64,000 nucleotides of DNA, taken from assembly GCA_002163155.1 (NCBI GenBank), contig MAAO01000006.1:434001-498000 (forward strand), read 5' to 3'. The translations under genes were made by a program, and so were the position numbers. This DNA comes from Halobacteriovorax marinus. Lineage in GTDB: Bacteria; Bdellovibrionota; Bacteriovoracia; Bacteriovoracales; Bacteriovoracaceae. The stretch's first letter is position 1, and each line of letters starts with the position of its first letter. Shown here piece after piece: positions 1 through 8,786 of this stretch. Under the pieces are notes generated by a model. The model was not told the origin of the DNA and searched no databases. It saw nothing but the letters and a program-made list of their open reading frames with translations.

Positions 1-930
1 CTTAGTATTGTATTTCTCTCTCTATCAACTTTCGCTGCCCCTAAGTGGGTAAATTCACCAATGGAGTTTTGTCCTCCAACTGAGTTATGTGCAGTGGGTG
101 AAGCAGCAGGTGCCTTGATTGCTGAAATGGCTGCGAGAGACTCTCTGGCCAAGATTTTTCAAACTAAAATTCAAAGTGATCAATCCGTAGTTACCACTTC
201 AACATCTAAATCAGATCAACATGGTCTGTTAAGTGCTGGGGTAGATGAAGAAACATATCAAAGAATTAGAGAATTCGCCGAAGAAGTTATTCAAGGTGCT
301 TATATTAAAGAAAGATATGAATCGAGTGAAGCTCATTTTGCTTTAGTGGCCCTACATAAATCTAAGGGAGCTAAAATCATTGAAGATAAAATGTCTGTGA
401 TTGATGAAAATAATAGATCTCTTATTAAAGATGGAAGAAGAAGTTCTCTTAATCGTATAATAAAGAATTTGAAAGTTCGAGATGCATTACATGAAAGATA
501 TAGAATCTTAAAGACGGGGACATTTTCTAGTCCTGTTTCACTTTCAAAAGTTCTAAGAAAGAAGAAAGAAAAGAGACTCCTTGGTGTCAAAGTTTCACTC
601 AGAGTAAAAGAACTTAAAAAGGCTAAAGAAATTAAAAAGGCCGTAACGAAAAGTCTTCTTGATAACGATTTTATATTAAGTAAAGATCGTTCGACATTTG
701 TTATAAAGGTGACTCTTGAAGAAGAAAGACAATATATGAAAGTAAAAGGTTTTGTTAAATTTAAATACCTCTTACAAGCGAAGAGTTATAACTCAAATAG
801 TGAAGAAATTGGTGCGGTTAAATACGAAATTGCCCAAACAGGTAGAACGAAGGTTCAAGCCTATAATAATGCAATGCCAGGTTTAAAGAAATTTATAGAA
901 GAACATTTTGATGAATTAAATATTGATTAA
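1..930 (+). CDS. LPP20-like secreted protein, 5' end outside window
   Basis: The reading frame is open from the first base of the window, so the start codon lies upstream. The first visible residues are hydrophobic and end in STFAAPKWV, which looks like the tail of a signal peptide with cleavage near the Ala-Ala. After it come PKWVNSP and an alanine-rich helix with AEMAARDSLAKIF, the pattern seen in LPP20-type envelope proteins (W-x-x-x-P followed by A-x-A-x-A-R-x-x-L). The rest (about 230 residues) is rich in Lys and Glu and charged. It is followed after 10 bases by another LPP20-like lipoprotein, so the two probably form one operon with the LpoB-like gene. The internal ATG at 61 is not a credible start because it would remove the signal peptide. 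Molecular function is unknown; family assignment is by pattern only. Confidence 0.55.
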   Translation, partial: LSIVFLSLSTFAAPKWVNSPMEFCPPTELCAVGEAAGALIAEMAARDSLAKIFQTKIQSDQSVVTTSTSKSDQHGLLSAGVDEETYQRIREFAEEVIQGAYIKERYESSEAHFALVALHKSKGAKIIEDKMSVIDENNRSLIKDGRRSSLNRIIKNLKVRDALHERYRILKTGTFSSPVSLSKVLRKKKEKRLLGVKVSLRVKELKKAKEIKKAVTKSLLDNDFILSKDRSTFVIKVTLEEERQYMKVKGFVKFKYLLQAKSYNSNSEEIGAVKYEIAQTGRTKVQAYNNAMPGLKKFIEEHFDELNID

Positions 931-940
931 AGGAGTAAAA

Positions 941-1630
941 ATGAAACAAATGACGTTATGTTTACTTACTCTTTCTCTGCTCGCTTCTTGTGGGTCTGCT
1001 GAGAAAGAACGTAAAGTAGAAGAAAGAGAAAACATTCAAATTAAGAGAGAGTATGTTGTTAAAGATGCTAGTTCTAATTACAGACCCGGTTGGATAGAAG
1101 ACCCTGAAGTTTGGGCGAGAGATAAGGGGAAGAATGTAAATACTTATAGATATTTTTCTTATGAAACAGAAGCTAAAGTTTCAAGAAATATTGCTTGTAA
1201 TATAGCTAAAGCGAATGTGAAGTCTGATATCGGTGGTGAAATTGCAACGTTTATTGATAAACAACTTGCCACTTCTACTGAAGGAAATGCTTCCATAGAT
1301 GAAAATAACCCTCAATTTAAACCACTAAGACAATTTGTTGAAAACACTCTCTCAGAAAAAATCCAGGCGCTAATTCATGGAGCTGCGATTGTAAAAACTT
1401 ACTGGGAAAAGAGAGATTATAAAGCAGAGCTTGGAGCTAAGAGAGATTTTAAAGCTTATACATGTGCTGTGTTTATAAGAGTTGATAGTAAGAGACTTGC
1501 TCGCGCAGTTGATGCCGCAGCGAACTTCGTTGCCAATAAGGCCGATGATGCTGAAACTAAGTCTAATGTTAAAAAAGCCCTTGATAATGCATCAGTCAAT
1601 TTTGCAAAAGCTAAGAAAGGCGAAATCTAA
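941..1630 (+). CDS. LPP20-like lipoprotein
   Basis: A protein of 229 residues beginning MKQMTLCLLTLSLLASC, a standard lipoprotein signal with lipobox L-A-S-C and lipidated Cys17. The chosen ATG has AGGAG 6 bases upstream; the in-frame TTG 18 bases earlier lies inside the previous gene and has no ribosome binding site. The mature part has RPGWIEDP followed by an Ala-rich segment that contains conserved-looking Cys residues (IACNIAKANV, YTCAVFIRVD). This resembles the LPP20 family, whose members sit next to LpoB-type genes in several Gram-negative bacteria. It is likely an outer-membrane lipoprotein acting with its neighbours in envelope assembly; that role is inferred from context only. It could have arisen by duplication with the gene before it. 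Confidence 0.6.
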   Translation: MKQMTLCLLTLSLLASCGSAEKERKVEERENIQIKREYVVKDASSNYRPGWIEDPEVWARDKGKNVNTYRYFSYETEAKVSRNIACNIAKANVKSDIGGEIATFIDKQLATSTEGNASIDENNPQFKPLRQFVENTLSEKIQALIHGAAIVKTYWEKRDYKAELGAKRDFKAYTCAVFIRVDSKRLARAVDAAANFVANKADDAETKSNVKKALDNASVNFAKAKKGEI

Positions 1631-1645
1631 ATTTTGGAGAATATA

Positions 1646-2254
1646 ATGAAGAAAACCATATCCCTATTAACGCTACTTCTTTTGATTACAAGTTGTGGAA
1701 GTTTTAAAGCGCAGAGAGTTGATTCAGATGAATCTGATGAAAAGGCCCTAGAGATTACTGATCAATGGGTTCAAAGAGATACAGAAAAAGTTGTTTCTGA
1801 AATACTTACAAAGATTTCATCGCACAAGGGCTTTAAAAGATACTTAATGAAGTCTGGAAAAACACCTACTGTATTTATTGGAGAAGTTAAGAATTTAACA
1901 GCTGAAGCTTATTTTCCAATAAATGATATTAATGATGAATTTCTTAACGAAATTTCTGCCAGTGGAGACTTCATATTGATTGATGCTTCTGCGAGAGAAA
2001 ATATTTTAAAAGAGATTACTTATCAGCATGATGGAATGGTTGATCCAAATACAGCTAAGTCCATTGGAAAACAAGTTGGTGCTGATTTAATGATTTTTGG
2101 AAATGTTTATATGAAGCCTGCTACTCGTAAGGGTAAAACAATTAAGCAATATTCAGTAAATATTAGAATGACAAACATTGAAACAGGTTTAGAAGTTTTA
2201 AGAACAAGATCTAAACTTTCTAAGTATTCTGAACAAAGTAAGAGTGGATGGTAA
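1646..2254 (+). CDS. LpoB-like penicillin-binding-protein activator lipoprotein
   Basis: A protein of 202 residues with lipoprotein signal MKKTISLLTLLLLITSC (lipobox I-T-S-C). GGAG 7 bases upstream supports the ATG over an in-frame TTG at 1634. The mature domain has the LpoB/CsgG-like alpha-beta pattern: PTVFIGEVKNLT, a middle FILIDASARENILKEI segment, GKQVGADLMIFGNVY, and a final strand pair with YSVNIRMTNIETGLEV. In Escherichia coli LpoB is an outer-membrane lipoprotein that reaches through the periplasm to activate PBP1b; the linker here is short, so reach and partner may differ. It sits between LPP20-like and COG3014-like lipoproteins, an association I recall from other Gram-negative bacteria. 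Its stop codon overlaps the start of the next gene, which suggests translational coupling. Confidence 0.75.
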   Translation: MKKTISLLTLLLLITSCGSFKAQRVDSDESDEKALEITDQWVQRDTEKVVSEILTKISSHKGFKRYLMKSGKTPTVFIGEVKNLTAEAYFPINDINDEFLNEISASGDFILIDASARENILKEITYQHDGMVDPNTAKSIGKQVGADLMIFGNVYMKPATRKGKTIKQYSVNIRMTNIETGLEVLRTRSKLSKYSEQSKSGW

Positions 2255-3936
2255 GAAATTCAAAATTCTTATTTAGTCTTATAATCTTAACTCTTGTTGC
2301 CTCTTGTGCAACAGGAGTTAGGGAATTAAAGAAAAATTTGCGAACTCAAGTTCGAGCTGGTCAGTATGAGAGTGCTTTAAAAACTCTTGATAGTTCTAAA
2401 GTTTTACGAGACAGCGAAGAGTCACAACTTCTTTATCTCATGGAGAAAGGAGCCATCCTTCATTCTATGGGTCATTATGGTCAGTCCATTCAAGTCTTTG
2501 AGAAAGCAAAGAAGCTTGCTACTGATCAATACACTGTACGAATTTCAAAGAAACTCAAAACCTATATTGGCAGTGATAGTTCAGATATTTTCTATGGAGA
2601 AAAATATGAACTATCAATGCTTTACTTTTACCAGACTTTAAATCACTTCATTCTTTCTTATTCAGAAAAAATAGATGAATTAAAAGTTGTAGAAGCTAAG
2701 GAACAAATCGTTTGGAATAATCACAGCGGTAAGAGTCAAAGAGAAGAGCTCTATAGAGCGAGAGCTGAACTTCTTGCGTGGGATTCATTTTTAAATGATT
2801 TAAAAAATGAAAGATCAGGAACTGCTGTCTTTAAAGATGATTTGATTGCTAAGGTTCTAGGTGGTCAAATTCATGAAGCGGTTGGTACTTCAAAAGACAG
2901 AGAGATTGCCTACCAGCTCTACAAAGATGCACTTAAGTTACTTTTAAAAAATTATAATGGATACAAGTCATTTAACTTAAAATCAAAAGAGTTCGTAAGT
3001 GATTTTGATAAACTTCCTAGTCTTGGAATGAAGAAAGTTAAACAGGATTATATTTCAAAAACTAAACATCAGAAAGAATTACAATTCTTTTTGAAAACAA
3101 AAGTACTTACTCTTGCTAAGAAACTTCGCTCAAGATCTTGGAAAAGAGATATCAGACCATTTGATATTGACTTGAAAAAAATAAAATCAAAACGGGAAAG
3201 TAATGTTTCCATTGTTTTACAAGAGGGAATTATCCCCAGTAAAATTGGTGAAAAACAATATTATGGACTAGGTAAGTATTTAGATAAGGGCGGAGCCAGT
3301 GCTGCCATTATATCTCTTTTTGCAGCTGATGTTTTAGGACTTTACCCGCCACCAAATACTTATAATCCTGCAGGGGCTTATCTTGGTTATAATGTTGCCA
3401 AGCTTGCTGTAACTGAAGCTGCTATAAAATTTGAACTACCAAAAATTGAAGCTAATACTATTAATAATCACCTAGTCTTAGAAATTTGGTCAAATGAAGC
3501 AAAAGTTAAAGAAGTTATAGTTCCGGTAGTGAGTCCACTAGGAGATGTGGCTGAACAAGCTATTGTTGAGCAATCTGCTTGGTTATATCCAAAAATTGGA
3601 ACAAGACTGGCCACTAAGCACGCCGTGGCCATCGCTGCAGCATTTGGTACCTATTCGGCTCTAAAGCGTCAGAGTGGTGCTTTTCTGGCTAAGAACGCTG
3701 CAGTTATTCAGTACGTTGCCTCTAGTAAGGGAATTGAGTTATCTGAATCTGCAGATACAAGGCAGTGGTCAACAATTCCCGCGACTCTTAGAATTGTTGA
3801 TTTATTTTTAAAGCCTGGAACTTATCAATTAAAAATTAGGTCTGTCGGTCCTAAGACTAAAACCCAGCAACTTGGTCAATTAATGATTAGTGATGGGAAA
3901 AAGAAGCATTTCTTTCAAAAGCGCCTACATTTTTAA
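2248..3936 (+). CDS. COG3014-like large lipoprotein
   Basis: A protein of 562 residues with lipoprotein signal MVRNSKFLFSLIILTLVASC (lipobox V-A-S-C). The start overlaps the last 7 bases of the LpoB-like gene. The N-terminal half is helical with TPR-like spacing (QYESALKTLDSSKV, MGHYGQSIQVFEKAKKLA). The C-terminal half has a Gly/Ala-rich segment (LATKHAVAIAAAFGTYSALK) and ends in predicted beta-strands with TRQWSTIPATLRI and DLFLKPGTYQLKIR. The layout fits the uncharacterised COG3014 family found beside LpoB and LPP20 genes. Likely role: periplasmic outer-membrane-anchored partner of the LpoB-like protein. No enzyme motif is visible and function is not established. Confidence 0.55.
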   Translation: MVRNSKFLFSLIILTLVASCATGVRELKKNLRTQVRAGQYESALKTLDSSKVLRDSEESQLLYLMEKGAILHSMGHYGQSIQVFEKAKKLATDQYTVRISKKLKTYIGSDSSDIFYGEKYELSMLYFYQTLNHFILSYSEKIDELKVVEAKEQIVWNNHSGKSQREELYRARAELLAWDSFLNDLKNERSGTAVFKDDLIAKVLGGQIHEAVGTSKDREIAYQLYKDALKLLLKNYNGYKSFNLKSKEFVSDFDKLPSLGMKKVKQDYISKTKHQKELQFFLKTKVLTLAKKLRSRSWKRDIRPFDIDLKKIKSKRESNVSIVLQEGIIPSKIGEKQYYGLGKYLDKGGASAAIISLFAADVLGLYPPPNTYNPAGAYLGYNVAKLAVTEAAIKFELPKIEANTINNHLVLEIWSNEAKVKEVIVPVVSPLGDVAEQAIVEQSAWLYPKIGTRLATKHAVAIAAAFGTYSALKRQSGAFLAKNAAVIQYVASSKGIELSESADTRQWSTIPATLRIVDLFLKPGTYQLKIRSVGPKTKTQQLGQLMISDGKKKHFFQKRLHF

Positions 3937-3967
3937 AGACTTATAGTTAAATTCCGAATAGTGATCA

Positions 3968-4939
3968 ATGAGTATTTGCAAGAAATCATTGATTACTATT
4001 CTTATATTGGGACTTTCAAATATAGTTCTGGCTAAGTCTTTTGAAAGGCGAGCTAGAGTTATTCATATTGACTCAGAAGTAAATTGGAAAAAGAGCTGGT
4101 ATATTTCTTCAAAGGGCAAAGTAAACTCTTTAAAAGAAGTTGTTCGTGGACTTGAAAAATCTGCGACAGGTCGATCAATTATTGCAAAGGCCAAGAGGAA
4201 AGCAGCAACTTTTGGTCAGGGGTTATTTGATATTCTTGATGCAGGGGAGAGTTCTCTCACTGACACAACATTAATAAGAAAATTTTCTCCAGACAATCCT
4301 TCAGAAATTGCTTACGAAACAAGGTCAAAAGTATTTTTAAATAAAAGTCTTTCATTTAAAGACGCGGTTTTAGATCTTGCTCACGAATTAACTCACTATT
4401 CTTTTAGAGAACCTTTTAACCCTTACCTAACTCAATTCACTGTGGATCAATTTGTAAGTTCTGTCATTGAAGGTAGAGGCGGTGAAGTAGACGCCTACAT
4501 CATAGAGTGTAGAGTCTTGAAAGAAATTAGACCCTCATCTTTTCGCAACAATTCTAATTGTAGAAATGTTATTGATCCCAATTCTGGTCATTTATCAAAG
4601 CGCTTGGGAGTAGAGAAATTCTATGAAGTTGGAAAGTATGACGACACGCTCTTGGACATACTAAATAAATATGGTTGGAAGAAGTCAAAATTTCCTAAAA
4701 TTGGTTCTGGCGAGGCCTTGTATATTTCATCCGCCTATGGAGTGCCATATCCTGTTGCTGCAGTGAGTGAATTTACCACGATTATGGGTAAAGCTTGTGA
4801 AAATGATCATAAGCGTTTAGCCATTATTAGGGACTCTATCGCTAGTGGTAGAGGGCGTAGACCTGCATCAGCAGGGAAGAGCTCATTTAGGGATTTATAT
4901 GCCTCTTACAAGTCGCGTTGCTCACTCTTTGCGCCTTAA
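3968..4939 (+). CDS. Secreted protein with HExxH metalloprotease motif
   Basis: A protein of 323 residues with a cleavable signal peptide (MSICKKSLITILILGLSNIVLA). Residues 139-143 read HELTH, matching the zinc-binding HExxH motif, in a helix LDLAHELTHYS; a candidate third ligand is a Glu in the downstream stretch EGRGGEVDAYI near residue 168. Several Cys residues occur downstream (ECRVL, NSNCRN, GKACEN, SRCSLF), possibly in disulfides. I do not recognise a named peptidase family. The gene starts 31 bases after the COG3014-like gene with no strong ribosome binding site, so it may be translated from the same transcript. A zinc peptidase acting in the periplasm or outside is a reasonable inference, not proven. 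Confidence 0.5.
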   Translation: MSICKKSLITILILGLSNIVLAKSFERRARVIHIDSEVNWKKSWYISSKGKVNSLKEVVRGLEKSATGRSIIAKAKRKAATFGQGLFDILDAGESSLTDTTLIRKFSPDNPSEIAYETRSKVFLNKSLSFKDAVLDLAHELTHYSFREPFNPYLTQFTVDQFVSSVIEGRGGEVDAYIIECRVLKEIRPSSFRNNSNCRNVIDPNSGHLSKRLGVEKFYEVGKYDDTLLDILNKYGWKKSKFPKIGSGEALYISSAYGVPYPVAAVSEFTTIMGKACENDHKRLAIIRDSIASGRGRRPASAGKSSFRDLYASYKSRCSLFAP

Positions 4940-5019
4940 GCTTTACTTTGGATTGATTTAGGCAGGTTTTGCGCATGGCGTTTTCTCTAATAAAAACAGC
5001 ATTTTTTCACGTCCCTACA

Positions 5020-5048
5020 TTGACGAAAACCCGTCTGAAAGGTAAAAA
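5020..5048 (+). promoter_or_regulatory. Probable promoter of the nuo operon
   Basis: TTGACG at 5020-5025, 17-base spacer, TAAAAA at 5043-5048, then about 38 bases to the nuoB start. AAAGGA at 5073-5078 is the ribosome binding site. The -35 is near consensus and the -10 is weaker. The same -35/17/-10 form recurs before the 42-residue gene at 16462. Confidence 0.45.
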
Positions 5049-5086
5049 TTAACAATCTGTAAATTGATTAAGAAAGGAAAACGCTA

Positions 5087-5569
5087 ATGCAAGACAGCGT
5101 AGTTTTGATGAAGTTAGATGACTTCTTTAACTGGGGCCGAAAGAATTCTCTTTGGCCTATGACTTTTGGTTTAGCTTGTTGTGCTATCGAGATGATGGCC
5201 ACGGGTGCTTCTAAGTATGACCTTGAAAGATTTGGTTGTGGAGCCTTTATGGCAACGCCTAGAAGAGCTGACTTAATGATTGTTGCTGGAACAGTAACAC
5301 TTAAGATGGCACCAAGAATAAAAACACTTTATGCGCAAATGGCAGAACCGAAATATGTTATTTCGATGGGTTCATGTGCAAACAAAGGTGGTCCTTACTG
5401 GCAACATGGTTATCATGTTCTTAAAGGTGTGGATGAGATCGTTCCTGTAGACGTTTACGTTCCAGGTTGTCCTCCAAGACCAGAGGCCCTTATCGAAGGT
5501 CTAATGACTCTTCAAAAGAAAATCGCTAATGAAAGACTTCTTAGAGATAAGTGGGTGAAGCATGCATAG
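5087..5569 (+). CDS. nuoB: NADH-quinone oxidoreductase subunit B
   Basis: A protein of 160 residues with the complete NuoB/PSST core: [11 protein letters not shown] with tandem Cys31-Cys32, MGSCA with Cys97 and [10 protein letters not shown] with Cys128. These four Cys hold the terminal N2 [4Fe-4S] cluster that passes electrons to quinone in the peripheral arm of complex [18 protein letters not shown] is also typical. First gene of a four-gene operon; its 3' end overlaps nuoC by 8 bases. The length is at the short end for the family and lacks an N-terminal extension. No nuoA precedes it, which is unusual since nuoA normally comes directly before nuoB. Confidence 0.95.
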   Translation: MQDSVVLMKLDDFFNWGRKNSLWPMTFGLACCAIEMMATGASKYDLERFGCGAFMATPRRADLMIVAGTVTLKMAPRIKTLYAQMAEPKYVISMGSCANKGGPYWQHGYHVLKGVDEIVPVDVYVPGCPPRPEALIEGLMTLQKKIANERLLRDKWVKHA

Positions 5570-6272
5570 TGAAATCGTAGAGTTTTTAAACGCTGAAGTT
5601 TCAGGATGTAATGCTGTTTATAATGCTGCAGAAGTTGGAGATAGTTCTATTACTATCGCTTCTACTCATATTAAATCGGCGTGTATTGCTCTTAAGAATA
5701 GTTCTAAATTCAATATGAATGTTCTTCAGTGTATCACTGCAACTGATTACATAGAAGAAGATGAAATTGAATTAAGTTATATCTTAGCCAGCTTCATTGA
5801 GAATACAGAACTTATTTTAAAAGTTCGTGTTCCAAGAGGTGATGGAGTTACTCTCTCTGTTGTGGATAGTGTTTGTGATGTTTGGAAATCAGCAAACTAT
5901 CTAGAGCGCGAATGTTACGACATGATGGGAGTAAAGTTTGAAGGTCATCCTGATCATAGAAGAATTCTCTGCCCTGATGACTGGCAAGGTTGGCCACTTA
6001 GAAAAGATTACGTTGTTCAGGAAAAATATCTTGATATGACTGTTAATCCTCCAGAAAAAATTAATCAAGCTGATATTGAGCTGTTTGCTAAAATGAGATT
6101 AGATCTTGAAGATCCAACTTTAGTAACAGGTTCTTGGAAAGATGATCACGCTTGGATTGATCAAGACTTAACAGCTAAGGCCGCAGGTCGTTTGGCTGAA
6201 TTTAAAGCCGCTAAGAAAGCTAAAGCTGATGCTGAAAAAGCAAAAGCCTCTTCTGAAGAGAAGGGAGAATAG
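5562..6272 (+). CDS. nuoC: NADH-quinone oxidoreductase subunit C
   Basis: A protein of 236 residues of the 30-kDa complex I family. The signature is clear: [18 protein letters not shown], then [19 protein letters not shown]. It is a peripheral-arm subunit that packs against NuoD. It ends with an unusual Ala/Lys/Glu-rich tail (about 35 residues after residue 200, with [14 protein letters not shown]) that looks like a charged helix; such tails are not part of the core fold. The ATG overlaps the end of nuoB by 8 bases, pointing to translational coupling. It is a stand-alone NuoC, not fused to NuoD as in E. coli. Confidence 0.93.
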   Translation: MHSEIVEFLNAEVSGCNAVYNAAEVGDSSITIASTHIKSACIALKNSSKFNMNVLQCITATDYIEEDEIELSYILASFIENTELILKVRVPRGDGVTLSVVDSVCDVWKSANYLERECYDMMGVKFEGHPDHRRILCPDDWQGWPLRKDYVVQEKYLDMTVNPPEKINQADIELFAKMRLDLEDPTLVTGSWKDDHAWIDQDLTAKAAGRLAEFKAAKKAKADAEKAKASSEEKGE

Positions 6273-6273
6273 A

Positions 6274-7407
6274 ATGGATATTAAAAACCAAGAAAAACTT
6301 CATACTGATCTTTTAACTATGAACATGGGTCCTCAACATCCGGCGACCCACGGTGTTCTTAGAGTTGAGATCAAAACCGATTCCGAAATCATTGCTGAAG
6401 CAATTCCTCACTTAGGATATCTTCACAGATGTAAAGAAAAGCACTCTGAGAATTTAGATTACAGAGGAATTATTCCTTATACTGACAGAATGGATTACCT
6501 TGCTGCAATGAATATGGAGCATGGATACTGTTTAGCTATTGAGAAGATGCTTGGAACAGAAGTTCCTAAAAGAGCAGAATATATAAGAGTCATGATGGCC
6601 GAGATGCAAAGAATAGCTTCTCACTTAATGTTCTTTGGAACATATGCTATTGACCTTGGAGCTTTCTCTCCATTCCTCTACGCATTTCAAGATAGAGAGT
6701 TTATCCTTAGAATTTTCGAAGAACTTTCTGGGGCAAGACTTCTTTATAATTACATTTGGGTTGGTGGTGTTTGGAATGACATCAACGATTCTCAACTAAA
6801 GAGAATTGAAAAATTCATGGTTGAGCTAGAAGAAAATGTTAAAAAATATCACTCTCTTGTTGGTGAAAACGCTATCTTTATTGGAAGAACTGCCAATGTT
6901 GGCGTTTTAACAAAAGATCAAGTTTATGATTACGGTGCAACAGGGCCAATGCTTAGAGGTTCAGGTATTGATTGGGATCTTCGTAAGACTAGACCTTATT
7001 CAATCTATGAAGAATTTGATTTCAACACTGTTGTAGGTGTTGGGGCCAAAGGAACTGTAGGAGATTGTTGGGATCGTTACTATGTCCGTGTTTTTGAGAT
7101 CTTTGAGTCAATCAAAATTGTTCGCCAGTGTCTTGATGGAATTGAGGAAGGACCTATTATGGGTAAAGTTCCAAAAGTTTTAAAAGTCCCTAAAGGTGAA
7201 ATTTATTTGAGAACTGAGTGCCCTAGAGGTGAGCTTGGTTATCACATTATTTCTGACGGAACTAAAACTCCTTATAGAGTTAAAGTTAAGTCATCTTGTT
7301 TTACACACGTTTCAATGCTCGGAGAAATGGCTCCTGGTCAGATGATTGCTGACTTCGTTGCTACTATTGGTTCTATTGATATCGTTCTTGGAGAGGTCGA
7401 CAGATGA
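6274..7407 (+). CDS. nuoD: NADH-quinone oxidoreductase subunit D
   Basis: A protein of 377 residues of the 49-kDa subunit family, which forms the quinone-binding site with NuoB. Visible motifs are MNMGPQHPATHGVLR near the N-terminus, IPHLGYLHRCKEK, IPYTDRMDYLAAM, GDCWDRYYVRVFEI, ECPRGELGYHI, and the usual C-terminus DIVLGEVDR. The start at 6274 has GGGAG about 7 bases upstream; an earlier in-frame ATG at 6229 lies inside nuoC and is rejected. The usual HRGxEK is HRCKEK here, a small deviation at a conserved loop. It overlaps the next gene by ATGA. Confidence 0.94.
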   Translation: MDIKNQEKLHTDLLTMNMGPQHPATHGVLRVEIKTDSEIIAEAIPHLGYLHRCKEKHSENLDYRGIIPYTDRMDYLAAMNMEHGYCLAIEKMLGTEVPKRAEYIRVMMAEMQRIASHLMFFGTYAIDLGAFSPFLYAFQDREFILRIFEELSGARLLYNYIWVGGVWNDINDSQLKRIEKFMVELEENVKKYHSLVGENAIFIGRTANVGVLTKDQVYDYGATGPMLRGSGIDWDLRKTRPYSIYEEFDFNTVVGVGAKGTVGDCWDRYYVRVFEIFESIKIVRQCLDGIEEGPIMGKVPKVLKVPKGEIYLRTECPRGELGYHIISDGTKTPYRVKVKSSCFTHVSMLGEMAPGQMIADFVATIGSIDIVLGEVDR

Positions 7408-7928
7408 GTTCTACAACATTAACTCCGATAAAAGAGACTGAGGGTTTAACTTTAAAAAAGTGGTTTTTAAATATCTACAGAGCAGTAACTTCTGTTTCTA
7501 AAGGTATGATGATTACTATGAAATACGCCTACGGTGTAAAGCCTGTGACTATTGAATATCCTGAAGTTCGTGAAGTTCTTCCGGAAAATTCAAGGTCTAG
7601 ACTTTATAACGATGCTGAAAACTGTATTAGCTGTTATCAGTGTGCAGTTGCTTGTCCTGTTGATTGTATTTATATTACAGCAACTAAGAGGGATAAGGAT
7701 GCGGACAAGATTAAGACTTCCAATGGAACTGCCATTAGGCTTGATTTAGTTCAGTACACAATTGATACAGCTCTTTGTTGTTACTGTGGTCTATGTACGA
7801 CAGTTTGTCCTACTGAGTGTCTTACACACACAACAGATTACGAATTTTCTCAGTACACTTTAGATAGTATGAAATATGACTACCTTGCTCCAGATATAAG
7901 ATCTTGGCGTGATCGTATCGTTAAGTAA
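7404..7928 (+). CDS. nuoI: NADH-quinone oxidoreductase subunit I (two [4Fe-4S] ferredoxin)
   Basis: A protein of 174 residues with two CxxCxxCxxxCP cluster motifs: Cys74, 77, 80, 84 (CISCYQCAVACP) and Cys125, 128, 131, 135 (CCYCGLCTTVCP). These hold the N6a/N6b clusters that bridge NuoG and NuoB. The N-terminal LKKWFLNIYRAVTSVSKGM helix and the TIEYPE strand are typical of NuoI. It directly follows nuoD through a 4-base overlap; in most genomes nuoH lies near this position, and it is absent here. A strong terminator follows, so the operon ends with this gene. Confidence 0.9.
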   Translation: MSSTTLTPIKETEGLTLKKWFLNIYRAVTSVSKGMMITMKYAYGVKPVTIEYPEVREVLPENSRSRLYNDAENCISCYQCAVACPVDCIYITATKRDKDADKIKTSNGTAIRLDLVQYTIDTALCCYCGLCTTVCPTECLTHTTDYEFSQYTLDSMKYDYLAPDIRSWRDRIVK

Positions 7929-7950
7929 TTTTAATTTAAATTTTGAAATA

Positions 7951-7984
7951 TTGAGAGCTCCCGAAAGGGAGTTTTCTTGTTTTT
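7951..7984 (+). terminator. Rho-independent terminator of the nuo operon
   Basis: Stem CTCCC/GGGAG (7958-7962 and 7967-7971) with a GAAA tetraloop, followed by a T-rich run. It lies 30 bases after the nuoI stop and closes the operon before any nuoH or later nuo gene. Confidence 0.85.
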
Positions 7985-8126
7985 GAAGGGTCCCTGACAT
8001 CTTTTCAAGGCATTCAAAAAAATAAACAATGTTTTTTATTTTTTCCGAAAAACGGATAACTCTTTGAAAATATGAGGATCTTCCATAAAAAAAAGTAATC
8101 TTTCTTACCTGTAGTACATTTACTTT

Positions 8127-8786
8127 ATGACAGTTGAACGTTTGCGGACCATTAAAAATCGATTAGAAATCGTGTCGATCATCAAGAAACTTTGCGAAAG
8201 GGAAGTGGATGTTACCGTGTGGCAAACACTTGAAGGTGACGAAGATAAGACACGTGACATTAGGATCGGCACCATGTTTAAGGTCAATCCTAAAGAAGGT
8301 TCTTTTTCTGTAAGAGCAAAGGATGCCAACTTTTCTTTCTTTAATAAAAAGCTAACAGTTTATATACGAGGGGAATTTGAAAGTATTCTCTTTAAGTGTA
8401 GTGGTGAAAACTTTGGGGATAAGTTTGGAAACTTTAATATCCCTCTCGAAATGATGATCCTTGAAAAAAGAGAATTTCCTCGTGTGTCTTTATCTGATAA
8501 AAAACTCATGAAATTGAAATCTGGTGATAAAGAAATTAGTCTGCGAGTTTTGGACATTTCCTGTGGAGGAGCGTGTTTACTTATTTCAGAAAAGTCAGCG
8601 GAGTTCCTAAAGAAATTTAAAAAATTTGAAGCGGTGTCTATAAATGAGACTTTAGATTTTGTAAAAACTACAGGCGTGATTGTTCACTCTCAGGCCCTTC
8701 CAGGTGCAAACTCTGAAAGGTCAATGAGAGTGGGGATCAAATTTAGTAAGGCTCAAGACGAGTACTTCTTACGGCAATTTACTTAG
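8127..8786 (+). CDS. PilZ-domain protein (cyclic-di-GMP receptor)
   Basis: A protein of 219 residues. The C-terminal domain (about 110-219) is PilZ: R115-E-F-P-R119 gives the RxxxR motif and D143-I-S-C-G-G148 gives DxSxxG, the two motifs that clamp cyclic-di-GMP. Both are intact, so ligand binding is expected. The N-terminal 105 residues look like a YcgR-type beta domain (TVYIRGEFESILFKCSG). No Shine-Dalgarno is visible; a possible promoter, TTGAAA and TAAAAA with a 16-base spacer, lies at 8064-8091. The 3' end overlaps the convergent methyltransferase gene by 8 bases. The effector it controls is unknown; a pilus locus lies 5 kb away. Confidence 0.8.
   Translation: MTVERLRTIKNRLEIVSIIKKLCEREVDVTVWQTLEGDEDKTRDIRIGTMFKVNPKEGSFSVRAKDANFSFFNKKLTVYIRGEFESILFKCSGENFGDKFGNFNIPLEMMILEKREFPRVSLSDKKLMKLKSGDKEISLRVLDISCGGACLLISEKSAEFLKKFKKFEAVSINETLDFVKTTGVIVHSQALPGANSERSMRVGIKFSKAQDEYFLRQFT

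Noticed and set aside
333-590. Open frame on the minus strand inside the first gene
   Set aside because: It is antisense to a coherent signal-peptide protein, has no ribosome binding site and no recognisable sequence.
6229-6273. Extended start for nuoD
   Set aside because: The ATG lies inside nuoC; the ATG at 6274 has GGGAG and gives the standard N-terminus.
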